DNA of 32,231 nt from assembly GCA_028716785.1 (NCBI GenBank), contig JAQUPD010000024.1:1-32231 (forward strand), in the 5' to 3' direction. How positions within the stretch are numbered: position 1 is the stretch's first letter; each line of letters starts with the position of its first letter. This stretch comes from Fidelibacterota bacterium (lineage in GTDB: Bacteria > Fidelibacterota > Fidelibacteria > Fidelibacterales > Fidelibacteraceae). The translations under genes were made by a program, and so were the position numbers. Shown in pieces: positions 25,334 through 32,231 of this stretch. The notes under the pieces are model-generated. The model was not told the origin of the DNA and searched no databases. It worked only from the letters and a program-made list of their open reading frames with translations.

Positions 25334-26545
25334 ATGAAAAAAATAGCACTTGTTCTTGCGTACTTAACTTTTATCATAGGATGTGCTATAAGACCGATAG
25401 AAAACAAAGTTGAACAGATTTTAGCTCTTGAAAATGATTCACTTTTTGTTCAGCAAGCGTTACCTATTTTTAACGATGTTGAATCGGAGAATTTAAAACA
25501 CCTGTTAAACGAGCGTCTATTTCCTCTTGTGGTCGACAAAGAGGAGGAAGTGTATCAATCCGTATTAATGGCGGTTAAAGAGAGCCATAATGCTATGCAA
25601 TATGCCATGTTAGCCAACAGTGTTGCCTGGAAAAATAGAGATAATAAGGTTTTGGAGAACCGGTTATTTTTATTGATAGAAGATGCTGTAAAACAGTGTC
25701 AGACAGATGAATTTATTGATGCTTTATCTATATATCTTGAAGAACGGGATTATACGCCTTTGGAAAAGATAGAAGCAGAACCTCAGTATCGTGCCATGGT
25801 TTTAGACACCTATGCCTATTATCTCATGAAGATGAATCGGCAAGAAGAGGCACTTTCTATTTATCAAGAAATTCTTGAAGAATATGAGGACCCTGAAATT
25901 CTTATCAACGCTTCCAAAGCTCAGGCTAGTTTAAATCGTTATCAACAAGCTATGGAAAGCATACTAAAGGCACTTCGGCAAGCACCAGCACATCCAGAGG
26001 CCTTACGTTTAATTTACGAATATGGAGAATCCTTATCATATCCACCTTCAGCCATTGATAGCATGGTAGAAAAAGCAGTGCAAGAAGCCCGGGAAGAAAC
26101 AGAAAGGCAGCTTGAGACCATTCGGATAGAGCGGCCTATGCCTGCCTTTACCCTGGAAAATATTGATGGTACAATACTTCGTTCTGAAGATCTAAAAGGG
26201 AAAATTCTTGTTATTGACTTTTTTGCCACATGGTGTGGACCTTGTCGCAGGGAACTTCCCAAATTGCATCAATTGTATAAAACCTACCGAGAAGATGACA
26301 CAGTTCATTTTATCGTTATTTCTACGGATGAAGATCGCTCAAAAGTAAAGCCATTTCTTAAAGAAAATAACTATACCTTCCCTGTCTATTATGGTAATGG
26401 ATTATCGGATAAATTAGGAGTAAAAGGTGTTCCTACCATTTATATTGTGGATGGGGACGGGACAATAAGGTATGAAAAAAGGGGATATGCGGAAGGTGAA
26501 GATTTAGAATACGCTTTAATGATGTATATAAATTCACTAAGATGA
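25334..26545 (+). CDS. TPR lipoprotein with C-terminal TlpA-like thioredoxin domain
   Basis: A 403-residue lipoprotein: lipobox FIIGC (Cys17), then a helical region with TPR-like repeats (about 150-235: YAYYLMKMNRQEEALSIYQEILEEY, INASKAQASLNRYQQAMESILKALRQAP) and a thioredoxin fold at 266-403. The latter has MPAFTLENIDG, DLKGKILVIDFFATWCGPCRREL (redox pair C301/C304) and VKGVPTIYIVDGDG with the cis-Pro. Likely a membrane-anchored thiol-disulfide reductase in the periplasm (family knowledge); the electron donor and client are not in the window. AAAAGGA lies before the ATG. The 3' side is a 450-bp gene-free stretch. Confidence 0.88.
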   Translation: MKKIALVLAYLTFIIGCAIRPIENKVEQILALENDSLFVQQALPIFNDVESENLKHLLNERLFPLVVDKEEEVYQSVLMAVKESHNAMQYAMLANSVAWKNRDNKVLENRLFLLIEDAVKQCQTDEFIDALSIYLEERDYTPLEKIEAEPQYRAMVLDTYAYYLMKMNRQEEALSIYQEILEEYEDPEILINASKAQASLNRYQQAMESILKALRQAPAHPEALRLIYEYGESLSYPPSAIDSMVEKAVQEAREETERQLETIRIERPMPAFTLENIDGTILRSEDLKGKILVIDFFATWCGPCRRELPKLHQLYKTYREDDTVHFIVISTDEDRSKVKPFLKENNYTFPVYYGNGLSDKLGVKGVPTIYIVDGDGTIRYEKRGYAEGEDLEYALMMYINSLR

Positions 26546-26996
26546 CAAATTTAAGTCTCTTGCCGTGGAAAGTTAGCCGTTGAAAGTCCCAACATATTGT
26601 TTGAACATTTATAAAGAACTTTTAGATTTTTAAATGTATTCGATACCTTGAAAGATTGGATTGATTGGATTGGTTAATTATATCTCAGTTTGAATATAGT
26701 GAAATAGTTGTGAATTTTTTTTCACCCCTAGAGTAAAAATATACTCGAAATCAATCAATGTCAAGATAATATTGATCATAATATATAATGAAGTATAAAT
26801 AAATAATTATAATCTAAATATTAGGTGATATATTCTGAATGATTTTGCCAAGGATGTGCTTTATGTCTGTCCTGCTAAGTTTCGTTGTTTTGTTATCAAG
26901 AACAAATTATACATCAGTTATCTCTTTTGAAGGAATTATATTAGGATAAATATGATTCGGAATTAAGAATTCATCCTTATAATTTTTAGGGAGTAG
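26546..26996. other. Gene-free AT-rich interval (451 bp)
   Basis: No recognisable gene. A GATTGGATT-type simple sequence lies near 26655-26672. A 36-codon hydrophobic frame (26839-26949, ATG to TAA) is preceded by AGGTGA about 12 nt upstream and could encode a one-span peptide; evidence is weak. The last 50 bp contain the leader of the L,D-transpeptidase gene. Confidence 0.4.
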
Positions 26997-27722
26997 ATGG
27001 AAGGAAGGCATATAAAACTTATATTCCCAATATTTTTGTTGAGCATGGTGCTTGTTGGTAGTTCGAGAGCTCAACCCTTGACGACTAACACTGAAATTGC
27101 CCTTCAGATGGTTAAAGCGAATGAACAAACATTAAAAGATATCGAACAGGTGCTTGTTGCCTTTAATGAATCTCCGGAAGATCCATCAATTTGTCTCATG
27201 TTGTTGGAAAAGGAATCAGAAAGATGGCAGGTCATTATTGATTCAATTCCGGGACTTATTGGTCTAAATGGATTTGCACCTTTTGGAGCAAAACGAGAGG
27301 GAGACGGGAAATCACCTACTGGATTATTCAGGATAGGATTATTGTTCACATATCTTGATTCAGTCAATACACAAATGCCTTATCTGCAAAGTACAAACGA
27401 AGATAAATGGATTGATGACCCAGAATCAAAAGATTACAACCGTCTTGTTCGGGGTGAAACAGATGCAGCATCATACGAACCCCTCTTGCTGCGAAGCAAT
27501 GCCTACAAATACTGTTTGGTTATTGAATATAACACAAATCCTGTTATCAAAAGACATGGCTCTGCTATTTTTCTCCATCTTCATGGACGAAGGGAAGAAC
27601 CCACTGCCGGCTGCATAGCTATCAACGAAAAAGACATGGAAAAGATTTTAACTCATCTGGATCCAGTCAAAAATCCGGCTATCCTTATGGGAAATAAATA
27701 TATACTGTTAACTGGAATATGA
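26997..27722 (+). CDS. L,D-transpeptidase (YkuD domain)
   Basis: 241 residues: N-terminal signal sequence (about 6-25, ending SSRAQ), a spacer (30-85), then a YkuD domain. The domain shows FAPFGAKREGDGKSPTGLFRIG (about 93-114) and the catalytic block GSAIFLHLHGRREEPTAGCIAI, with H194/H196 and catalytic C206. This resembles the shorter, COG3786-like branch, which forms 3-3 peptidoglycan cross-links or attaches lipoproteins; which of these applies here is not decided by sequence. GGGAG lies 3 nt before the ATG. It stands alone between the 451-bp gap and the convergent ABM-like gene; the 151 bp between them (27723-27873) hold nothing I can name. Confidence 0.88.
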   Translation: MEGRHIKLIFPIFLLSMVLVGSSRAQPLTTNTEIALQMVKANEQTLKDIEQVLVAFNESPEDPSICLMLLEKESERWQVIIDSIPGLIGLNGFAPFGAKREGDGKSPTGLFRIGLLFTYLDSVNTQMPYLQSTNEDKWIDDPESKDYNRLVRGETDAASYEPLLLRSNAYKYCLVIEYNTNPVIKRHGSAIFLHLHGRREEPTAGCIAINEKDMEKILTHLDPVKNPAILMGNKYILLTGI

Positions 27723-27873
27723 AAGAATTCTAAAATCTGAGTGCTGAATTGGGAGTAAGGGTTCATCGGTTCAGGGACTATTGACTGAAGTCTGCACCGA
27801 AATGTTGTAACAACTTTCAAGGACTGCTGATTGTCCACTGCCTCTTAGATTATTCTTTAATCCAATCCCCGAC

Positions 27874-28209
27874 TCATCTCTTTTTAGGTCTTGAACGTAC
27901 AGAGGATTCAGCCTGAATTTTGAAAATACCCCAATCGGTTTTGCTGACTGCCCATTCCTGAAACAACAATTCAACGTTGGAATACAGTTTTTCTTGTGTT
28001 TTTATGGCAAAAATTCGGTGTTCAACTGATGTCCAGAGATCAAAAATAAGTAAACGATTCGGATTTTCTGTATCTCGTAAAACTGTGGTTCCTTTATAGC
28101 CTTCACAGCGGGAAAAAAGTTTGTCCCACTGACCACCAGGACCAAAAAGGAGTTCAAACCGTTGGCGATAATCTGGCTTTAATATATATTCGCTGATATG
28201 TTCGATCAT
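27874..28209 (-). CDS. ABM-like small protein (ferredoxin-fold dimer family)
   Basis: 111 residues. The order MIEHISEYILKPDYRQRFELLFGPGGQWDKLFSRCEGYKGTTVLRD... RLLIFDLWTSVEHRIFAIKTQEKLYS fits the antibiotic biosynthesis monooxygenase-like (ABM/DUF-type) alpha-beta half-barrel: strand with a length-keeping helix, a 'GY.G' turn, a W.S.E motif, and a final helix. Most members have no proven enzymatic activity. The start at 28209 has AGGGG 7-8 nt upstream on the minus strand; a longer reading from 28236 lacks one. C-terminal tail is basic. The 346 bp between it and the M16C gene (28210-28555) is AT-rich, contains the promoters of both genes, and I cannot place them confidently. Confidence 0.7.
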   Translation of the reverse strand: MIEHISEYILKPDYRQRFELLFGPGGQWDKLFSRCEGYKGTTVLRDTENPNRLLIFDLWTSVEHRIFAIKTQEKLYSNVELLFQEWAVSKTDWGIFKIQAESSVRSRPKKR

Positions 28210-28555
28210 AAATTTTCCCCTACAATATAATATCACTATTCATTAACTTAACTTAAAAGTTTTAAAAAAAACAAATAAGTTATGCTTTTTAACATTTTAT
28301 TTGAAATAAAAATTTTATGCATTTTAAAGTATAAGAGTCTCTTCCAATATCAACACCCTCATAAGATCTACTGTATATATTTTTTACTTTATATAAATCG
28401 GATCTTTCAGTTGTAAAGTAAAATATGATGCCATCTTTTAGACATATTATTTCTTCTTAACGACGCAGATTCTCCATAAAGACCAGCAAATACTAATTTT
28501 TTAATCAGCGTTGATTTTGTATTTTCATTTTACGCAATATATAAAAGGATTTGCA

Positions 28556-31483
28556 ATGACATATCACATTGGTCGGATTTATCATGGATTTACCCTCTAT
28601 AGTATGAATGCCTTACAAGATATTCACAGTACGGGTTATCATTTTCATCACGAAAAAAGCGGGGCAGACCTTGTTTACCTTGTCTCTTCAGATTCCAATA
28701 AGGTTTTCAGCATTACTTTTCGCACCCCACCCTGGGATAATACAGGAATTCCTCATATTTTGGAACATTCCGTGTTGTGTGGTTCCCGAAAATTTCCTGT
28801 CAAAGAGCCCTTTGTAGAACTTATTAAAAGTTCTCTCAATACGTTTCTTAATGCCCTTACGTATCCTGATAAAACCGTCTTCCCTGTGGCTAGCATGAAT
28901 CCAAAAGATTTTATGAATTTAATGGATGTTTACATGGATGCAGTGCTTTATCCCAATATTTATAAAATTCCGGAGATTTTTTATCAAGAAGGATGGCATT
29001 ATCACTTAGAAAAACCAGAGGATCCTCTTACCATCAATGGTGTGGTATATAATGAGATGCTTGGTGAATTTTCAACTGCCGAATCAGTCCTCTATCGTCG
29101 CGCCAAACAGCTTCTTTTCCCAAATTCTCCCTATGCTTTTGAATCAGGAGGTGATCCCGATAAGATACCTACGCTTACGTATGAAAAGTTTCTTCAATAT
29201 CATCAAACGTATTATCATCCTTCTAACAGTCGACTTTTTATCTATGGAAATGGCGATATGGATACCCATCTTGCCTTTTTAAATCAGGAATATCTAAAGG
29301 ATTTTACAGCCATTGATCCAAAGTCTGAAATTCATGTTCCCCATTCCTTTACCCACGAAAAAGAAGCTGTGGATGTTTATTCGCTTCCAGCTGATGAAAA
29401 TCCTTCCGGGAAATCCTATTTGAGTCTACACTATGGAGCAGGTCAAAATCTCACTCTTCAAGAGTCTCTAGAACGGAGTGTTTTGATGCACTACCTTATG
29501 AATACACCCGGAGCACCTCTCAAAAATGCTCTGCGCGAAGCCTCTTTGGGAAAAGATGTTTTTGGCTCATTTGAATCAGATTTGCGAACTCCCTATATGT
29601 CTCTTGTTCTTAAACACAGTTATCCAGAAAAGCAAAAAGACTTTGAATTCCTGGTCCGAAATCAATTAGAATCCCTTTGTGATGGAAAATTAGATCGTCG
29701 GCAATTAGAAGCATCCCTGAATATCATTGAATTTAAAACTCGAGAAGCTGATTTTGGGTCGTTTCCAACGGGGCTTGTTTATAATCAGCTCATGATGAAT
29801 AGTTGGCTTTACGAAAGGGATCCCTTTGAATATCTTAATTTTGAAAATACCTTTAAAACAATCCGTAAAAACATAAACAGTGATCATTTTCCTTATCTTA
29901 TAGAATCTATTTTTCTTGAAAATCCCCATACCTTAAAACTCCGTCTTGATCCTGAGCCAGGACTCTCAGAACGAAAAATGAAAGTCTTTACCGAATCCCT
30001 CCAAAAAAAGAAAGAATTAATGAATCCTGATGTGTTGGACACGATTATTCAAACCACGCATAAACTTATTGAACGTCAAAATACTCCTGATAAACCGGAA
30101 GATTTGGCAAAAATTCCTAAGCTTTCACGGGATGATATTCAGAAAAGCGCACGGATATTCCCTGTTGAGGAAAGAGGGTGGGACCATGGTAAGATGCTCT
30201 TTCATCCAAGCGAATCGAAAGGTATTCAATATACCTATTTTTACTTTGATCTTTCGGCGGTTCCAGAAAGCCTTCTTCCCGTTGCTGGGATGCTTCCCGA
30301 TTTGTTGGGACAACTTTCCACGGAAAAGCGAAGTTATATAGACATTTCAAATGATCTTCTTTTCTATACAGGAGAATTTTCGGTCCAAACGACAGCCATT
30401 TTACCTGTGAATAATCCTGATGTTTTTATGCCAAAACTTATTGTTAATTTCCGTTATCTTTCCACTTTTACAGAAAAAGCTCTTGATCTTGTGGGAGAGA
30501 TTTTAACGCAAACCCGTTTTGATGAGAAAAAAAGAATTCATGATTTAATTCAAGAAATGCGTTCGGATGCTGAGGTAAGTTTGGTGAATAGTGGACACAG
30601 TTTTGCAGCAAGACAAGTAAATGCAGCATTAAAACATGTTGGAAAATTTGAAGAAACCATGAATGGCTATGATTTTTATACATGGCTTGTAGATTTAGAT
30701 GACAATTTTGAAAGTCTATACGAAACACTGAAGCAAGATTTAGAGTCCCTCATAAAAATCATTTTTCGCCAAGAAACATTTATTCCAGCTTTAGCGGCAG
30801 AGGAAGAAGATCTTAAACACCTGACGAAACACTTACCGTCAATATTTTCTCAATTTCAAAGTGGCGACTTTCCGGTACATTCATGGGAACTCCCTTTAAA
30901 TTTACCCAATCGGGGATTTTATACACCTGGAGATGTAAATTTTGTCGTTTTTGGCACCTATTTGTCTAAAGAAACTATGCAGTATAGTGGAAAATACCAT
31001 ATCTTGCAGCATATTCTTTCTATGGATTACTTGTGGAATCGCATACGCGTGCAGGGAGGAGCCTATGGAGTTTTTTGTACTTTTACTCGGCATGGACGAG
31101 TTCTTTTTAGTTCCTATCGGGATCCAAATATCAGAAAGACCCTTGAGACGTATCGGCTGGTACCAGACTATCTTTCAAAGTTTGAGGCAGATGATTCTAC
31201 CATGACGCAATTAATCATTGGGACAATCGCGCGTCAGGATATACCTTTGAGTGTATCTCAGGAAGGAGAAATATCTTTTCATCGTTATCTTTCTGGACTT
31301 AAAGATAGGATGATTCAAGCAGAGCGAGAGGAAATTTTATCCTGCACCGCCAAGGATATTCGGCGTTATGCAGATATTTTAAAAAGAGCTGTATCTCAAG
31401 GTATATATTGTGTTTTTGGGAGTGAAAAGGCCATAAAAGAAGAAAAGGAGTTATTTACCGAAATAATATATGCAGTAAAATAG
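28556..31483 (+). CDS. M16C metalloprotease (PreP/Cym1-like)
   Basis: A 975-residue zinc peptidase of the pitrilysin superfamily, subfamily C. Inverted zinc motif HILEH (67-71) and the second glutamate in NEMLGEFS (E167) are placed 96 residues apart, the spacing in plant PreP. YPDKTVFPVAS and GGDPDKIPTLTYE are further family blocks, and the C-terminal half (about 560-975) carries the second M16 pair, with VQGGAYGVFCTF and SYRDPNIRKTLETY. No signal peptide, so cytosolic or periplasmic is undecided. The ATG at 28556 follows AAAAGGA by 6 nt; an upstream TTG at 28511 is less likely. It degrades peptides in organelles and in spirochaete and other bacterial relatives (family knowledge). Confidence 0.93.
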   Translation: MTYHIGRIYHGFTLYSMNALQDIHSTGYHFHHEKSGADLVYLVSSDSNKVFSITFRTPPWDNTGIPHILEHSVLCGSRKFPVKEPFVELIKSSLNTFLNALTYPDKTVFPVASMNPKDFMNLMDVYMDAVLYPNIYKIPEIFYQEGWHYHLEKPEDPLTINGVVYNEMLGEFSTAESVLYRRAKQLLFPNSPYAFESGGDPDKIPTLTYEKFLQYHQTYYHPSNSRLFIYGNGDMDTHLAFLNQEYLKDFTAIDPKSEIHVPHSFTHEKEAVDVYSLPADENPSGKSYLSLHYGAGQNLTLQESLERSVLMHYLMNTPGAPLKNALREASLGKDVFGSFESDLRTPYMSLVLKHSYPEKQKDFEFLVRNQLESLCDGKLDRRQLEASLNIIEFKTREADFGSFPTGLVYNQLMMNSWLYERDPFEYLNFENTFKTIRKNINSDHFPYLIESIFLENPHTLKLRLDPEPGLSERKMKVFTESLQKKKELMNPDVLDTIIQTTHKLIERQNTPDKPEDLAKIPKLSRDDIQKSARIFPVEERGWDHGKMLFHPSESKGIQYTYFYFDLSAVPESLLPVAGMLPDLLGQLSTEKRSYIDISNDLLFYTGEFSVQTTAILPVNNPDVFMPKLIVNFRYLSTFTEKALDLVGEILTQTRFDEKKRIHDLIQEMRSDAEVSLVNSGHSFAARQVNAALKHVGKFEETMNGYDFYTWLVDLDDNFESLYETLKQDLESLIKIIFRQETFIPALAAEEEDLKHLTKHLPSIFSQFQSGDFPVHSWELPLNLPNRGFYTPGDVNFVVFGTYLSKETMQYSGKYHILQHILSMDYLWNRIRVQGGAYGVFCTFTRHGRVLFSSYRDPNIRKTLETYRLVPDYLSKFEADDSTMTQLIIGTIARQDIPLSVSQEGEISFHRYLSGLKDRMIQAEREEILSCTAKDIRRYADILKRAVSQGIYCVFGSEKAIKEEKELFTEIIYAVK

Positions 31484-31496
31484 CAGCATTTTAAGC

Positions 31497-31515
31497 ATAT
31501 CTTGAAGATATTTTT
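31497..31515 (+). terminator. Terminator candidate after the M16C gene
   Basis: ATATC (31497-31501) and GATAT (31507-31511) flank a TTGAA loop, followed by TTTT. An A:T-rich stem immediately after the protease gene. Modest. Confidence 0.35.
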
Positions 31516-31596
31516 CTTATCATATCGGCAAAGAAATTTTCCTAGAGGGAATACAGAAGACGTTGAGACTGAGAGATGGAGAGACTGGTCTTTTAA

Positions 31597-31695
31597 ACGC
31601 CGAACGCAGTGAGGCTCTGGAATATTCACCGCCAAGGACGCAGAGACTTTTAAAGATTTTAAATATAGAATATGAGATAAGTAACGAGTGACGAG
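31597..31695. repeat. Dispersed direct repeat, copy A
   Basis: Matches copy B (32088-32195) along its length with one roughly 10-nt internal gap. Identical blocks include GAATATTCACCGC and AATATGAGATAAGTA, and the end GAGTGA-type sequence is shared. Its left edge carries a hairpin of the array type (CGCC ... GGCT around GAACGCAGTGA). No ORF. Confidence 0.75.
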
Positions 31696-31936
31696 GGGGA
31701 TATATTCCTTAACGGTTGATGTGGTCAGATCTTAATGACAAGAAATGAAAAAAGATCTTGTTATGTGCCTTTTTAAGAAGTTTTTTTGAAAAATTATTCA
31801 TCAGGAGATTGACCAATGGGTTGATTATAAGTTGGATTCAATATAGGAAATCATTTACGGAAATTTTTAAACCCCCGGGAATAAAATAACCCCCTGTTCG
31901 TCAAAAAGCAAGATTATATTGTTAATCATATATAAT

Positions 31937-32113
31937 TGAATCCTTAAATCTCGCGATAGCGAGGTTTGAACGCCGAGCATCGCGAGACACTTGAATCTTT
32001 GAACGCTGGCTGAGCCAAGCGTTTAAATCTTTTGAACGCCGCGTAGCGGCACTTGAATTTTTTGAATACCGCAACAGCGGCACTTGAACACCGAACGAAG
32101 TGAGGTGCTTGAA
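31937..32113. repeat. Array of six short hairpins with TTGAA-type boundaries
   Basis: Six inverted repeats follow one another: CTCGC-GATA-GCGAG (31950-31963); CGCC...(31971-31989), with inner GC-ATC-GC; AACGCT-GGC-TGA-GCC-A-AGCGTT (32002-32023); GCCGC-GTA-GCGGC (32038-32050); CCGC-AACA-GCGG (32069-32080); CACC...GGTG (32089-32107). Each is bordered by TTTGAA, CTTGAA or TTTAAA. Stem sequences differ but the frame is kept. Some stems contain opposing GA steps. Not a tRNA, CRISPR or attC-like feature I can name; likely a repeat-element family of the genome. Confidence 0.75.
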
Positions 32114-32195
32114 TATTCACCGCAGAGAACGCAAAGAACGCAGAGACTAAAGATTTTTAATCTGGAATATGAGATAAGTAATGAGTAACGAGTGA
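32088..32195. repeat. Dispersed direct repeat, copy B
   Basis: Second copy of the repeat at 31597-31695, about 490 bp away; it starts inside the last hairpin of the array and contains ACGCAAAGAACGCAGAGAC, an AACGCA-type tandem that copy A has partly lost. Confidence 0.75.
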
Positions 32196-32208
32196 TTAAA
32201 CTTTTATA

Positions 32209-32231
32209 TTTCGTGATATCAAGGTTTGAAC
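32209..32231. repeat. Degenerate start of another hairpin array at the window edge
   Basis: TTTCGTGATATCAAGGTTTGAAC resembles the first hairpin of the array with its boundary (from 31949, TCTCGCGATAGCGAGGTTTGAAC) at most positions. The array therefore probably restarts at the edge, after copy B, and continues outside the window. Confidence 0.6.

Noticed and set aside
26839-26949. 36-codon hydrophobic frame in the 26.5-27.0 kb gap
   Set aside because: Only a weak AGGTGA upstream and no recognisable sequence; kept as a note rather than as a gene.
31937-32113. CRISPR array
   Set aside because: Units differ in sequence and length, the repeats are imperfect inverted repeats rather than identical direct repeats, and no cas gene is nearby.

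Overview
The window is AT-rich bacterial chromosome and almost every gene is housekeeping or cell-envelope related. I see no phage, integrase, transposase, CRISPR array, rRNA or tRNA. Lipoprotein signal peptides, an LpoB-type lipoprotein, an L,D-transpeptidase and UshA-like and YfiM-like envelope proteins suggest a diderm. Pyrophosphate-dependent phosphofructokinase, a ferredoxin paired with a geranylgeranyl-reductase-type flavoprotein, an M16C metalloprotease and GldA/F/G-DUF4340 fit an anaerobic or fermentative member of the FCB group, a related candidate phylum, or the spirochaetes. The sequence alone does not decide between these.

Layout. 1-3.6 kb: asd on the minus strand, a heavily decayed DUF3604 (PHP-like) pseudogene, a 57-residue basic protein of unknown function, and msrA. 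3.7-6.8 kb (minus): a compact envelope operon lpoB / COG3014-like lipoprotein / LPP20-like protein. 7.0-9.9 kb (plus): PPi-phosphofructokinase and class II fructose-bisphosphate aldolase, closed by the strongest terminator in the window. 9.9-12.0 kb: a polytopic membrane protein translationally coupled to a UshA-like lipoprotein. 12.1-16.6 kb: a solitary unusual ABC ATPase, pcm, a DUF5683 protein, an NSS-family sodium symporter, a YfiM-like protein and a polysaccharide deacetylase, packed with junctions that abut or overlap. 16.6-20.9 kb: ferredoxin plus geranylgeranyl reductase family protein, then an exonuclease-DinG helicase. 21.0-24.9 kb: GldA-GldF-GldG-DUF4340 operon. 24.9-27.7 kb: a small unknown protein, a TPR-thioredoxin lipoprotein, then an L,D-transpeptidase after a 450-bp gap. 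27.9-31.5 kb: an ABM-like small protein (minus) and an M16C protease (plus).

The last 700 bp carry no gene. They hold a run of different short hairpins, each bordered by TTGAA-type boxes, together with a dispersed direct repeat present twice. A further degenerate copy of the first hairpin lies at the window edge, so the array probably continues. I consider this the least explained structure in the window. No obviously new defence or mobile system is visible. The other points of interest are the ABC ATPase lacking a canonical signature and H-loop, the membrane protein/UshA-like pair with its PCGC motif, and the ferredoxin-GGR pair.
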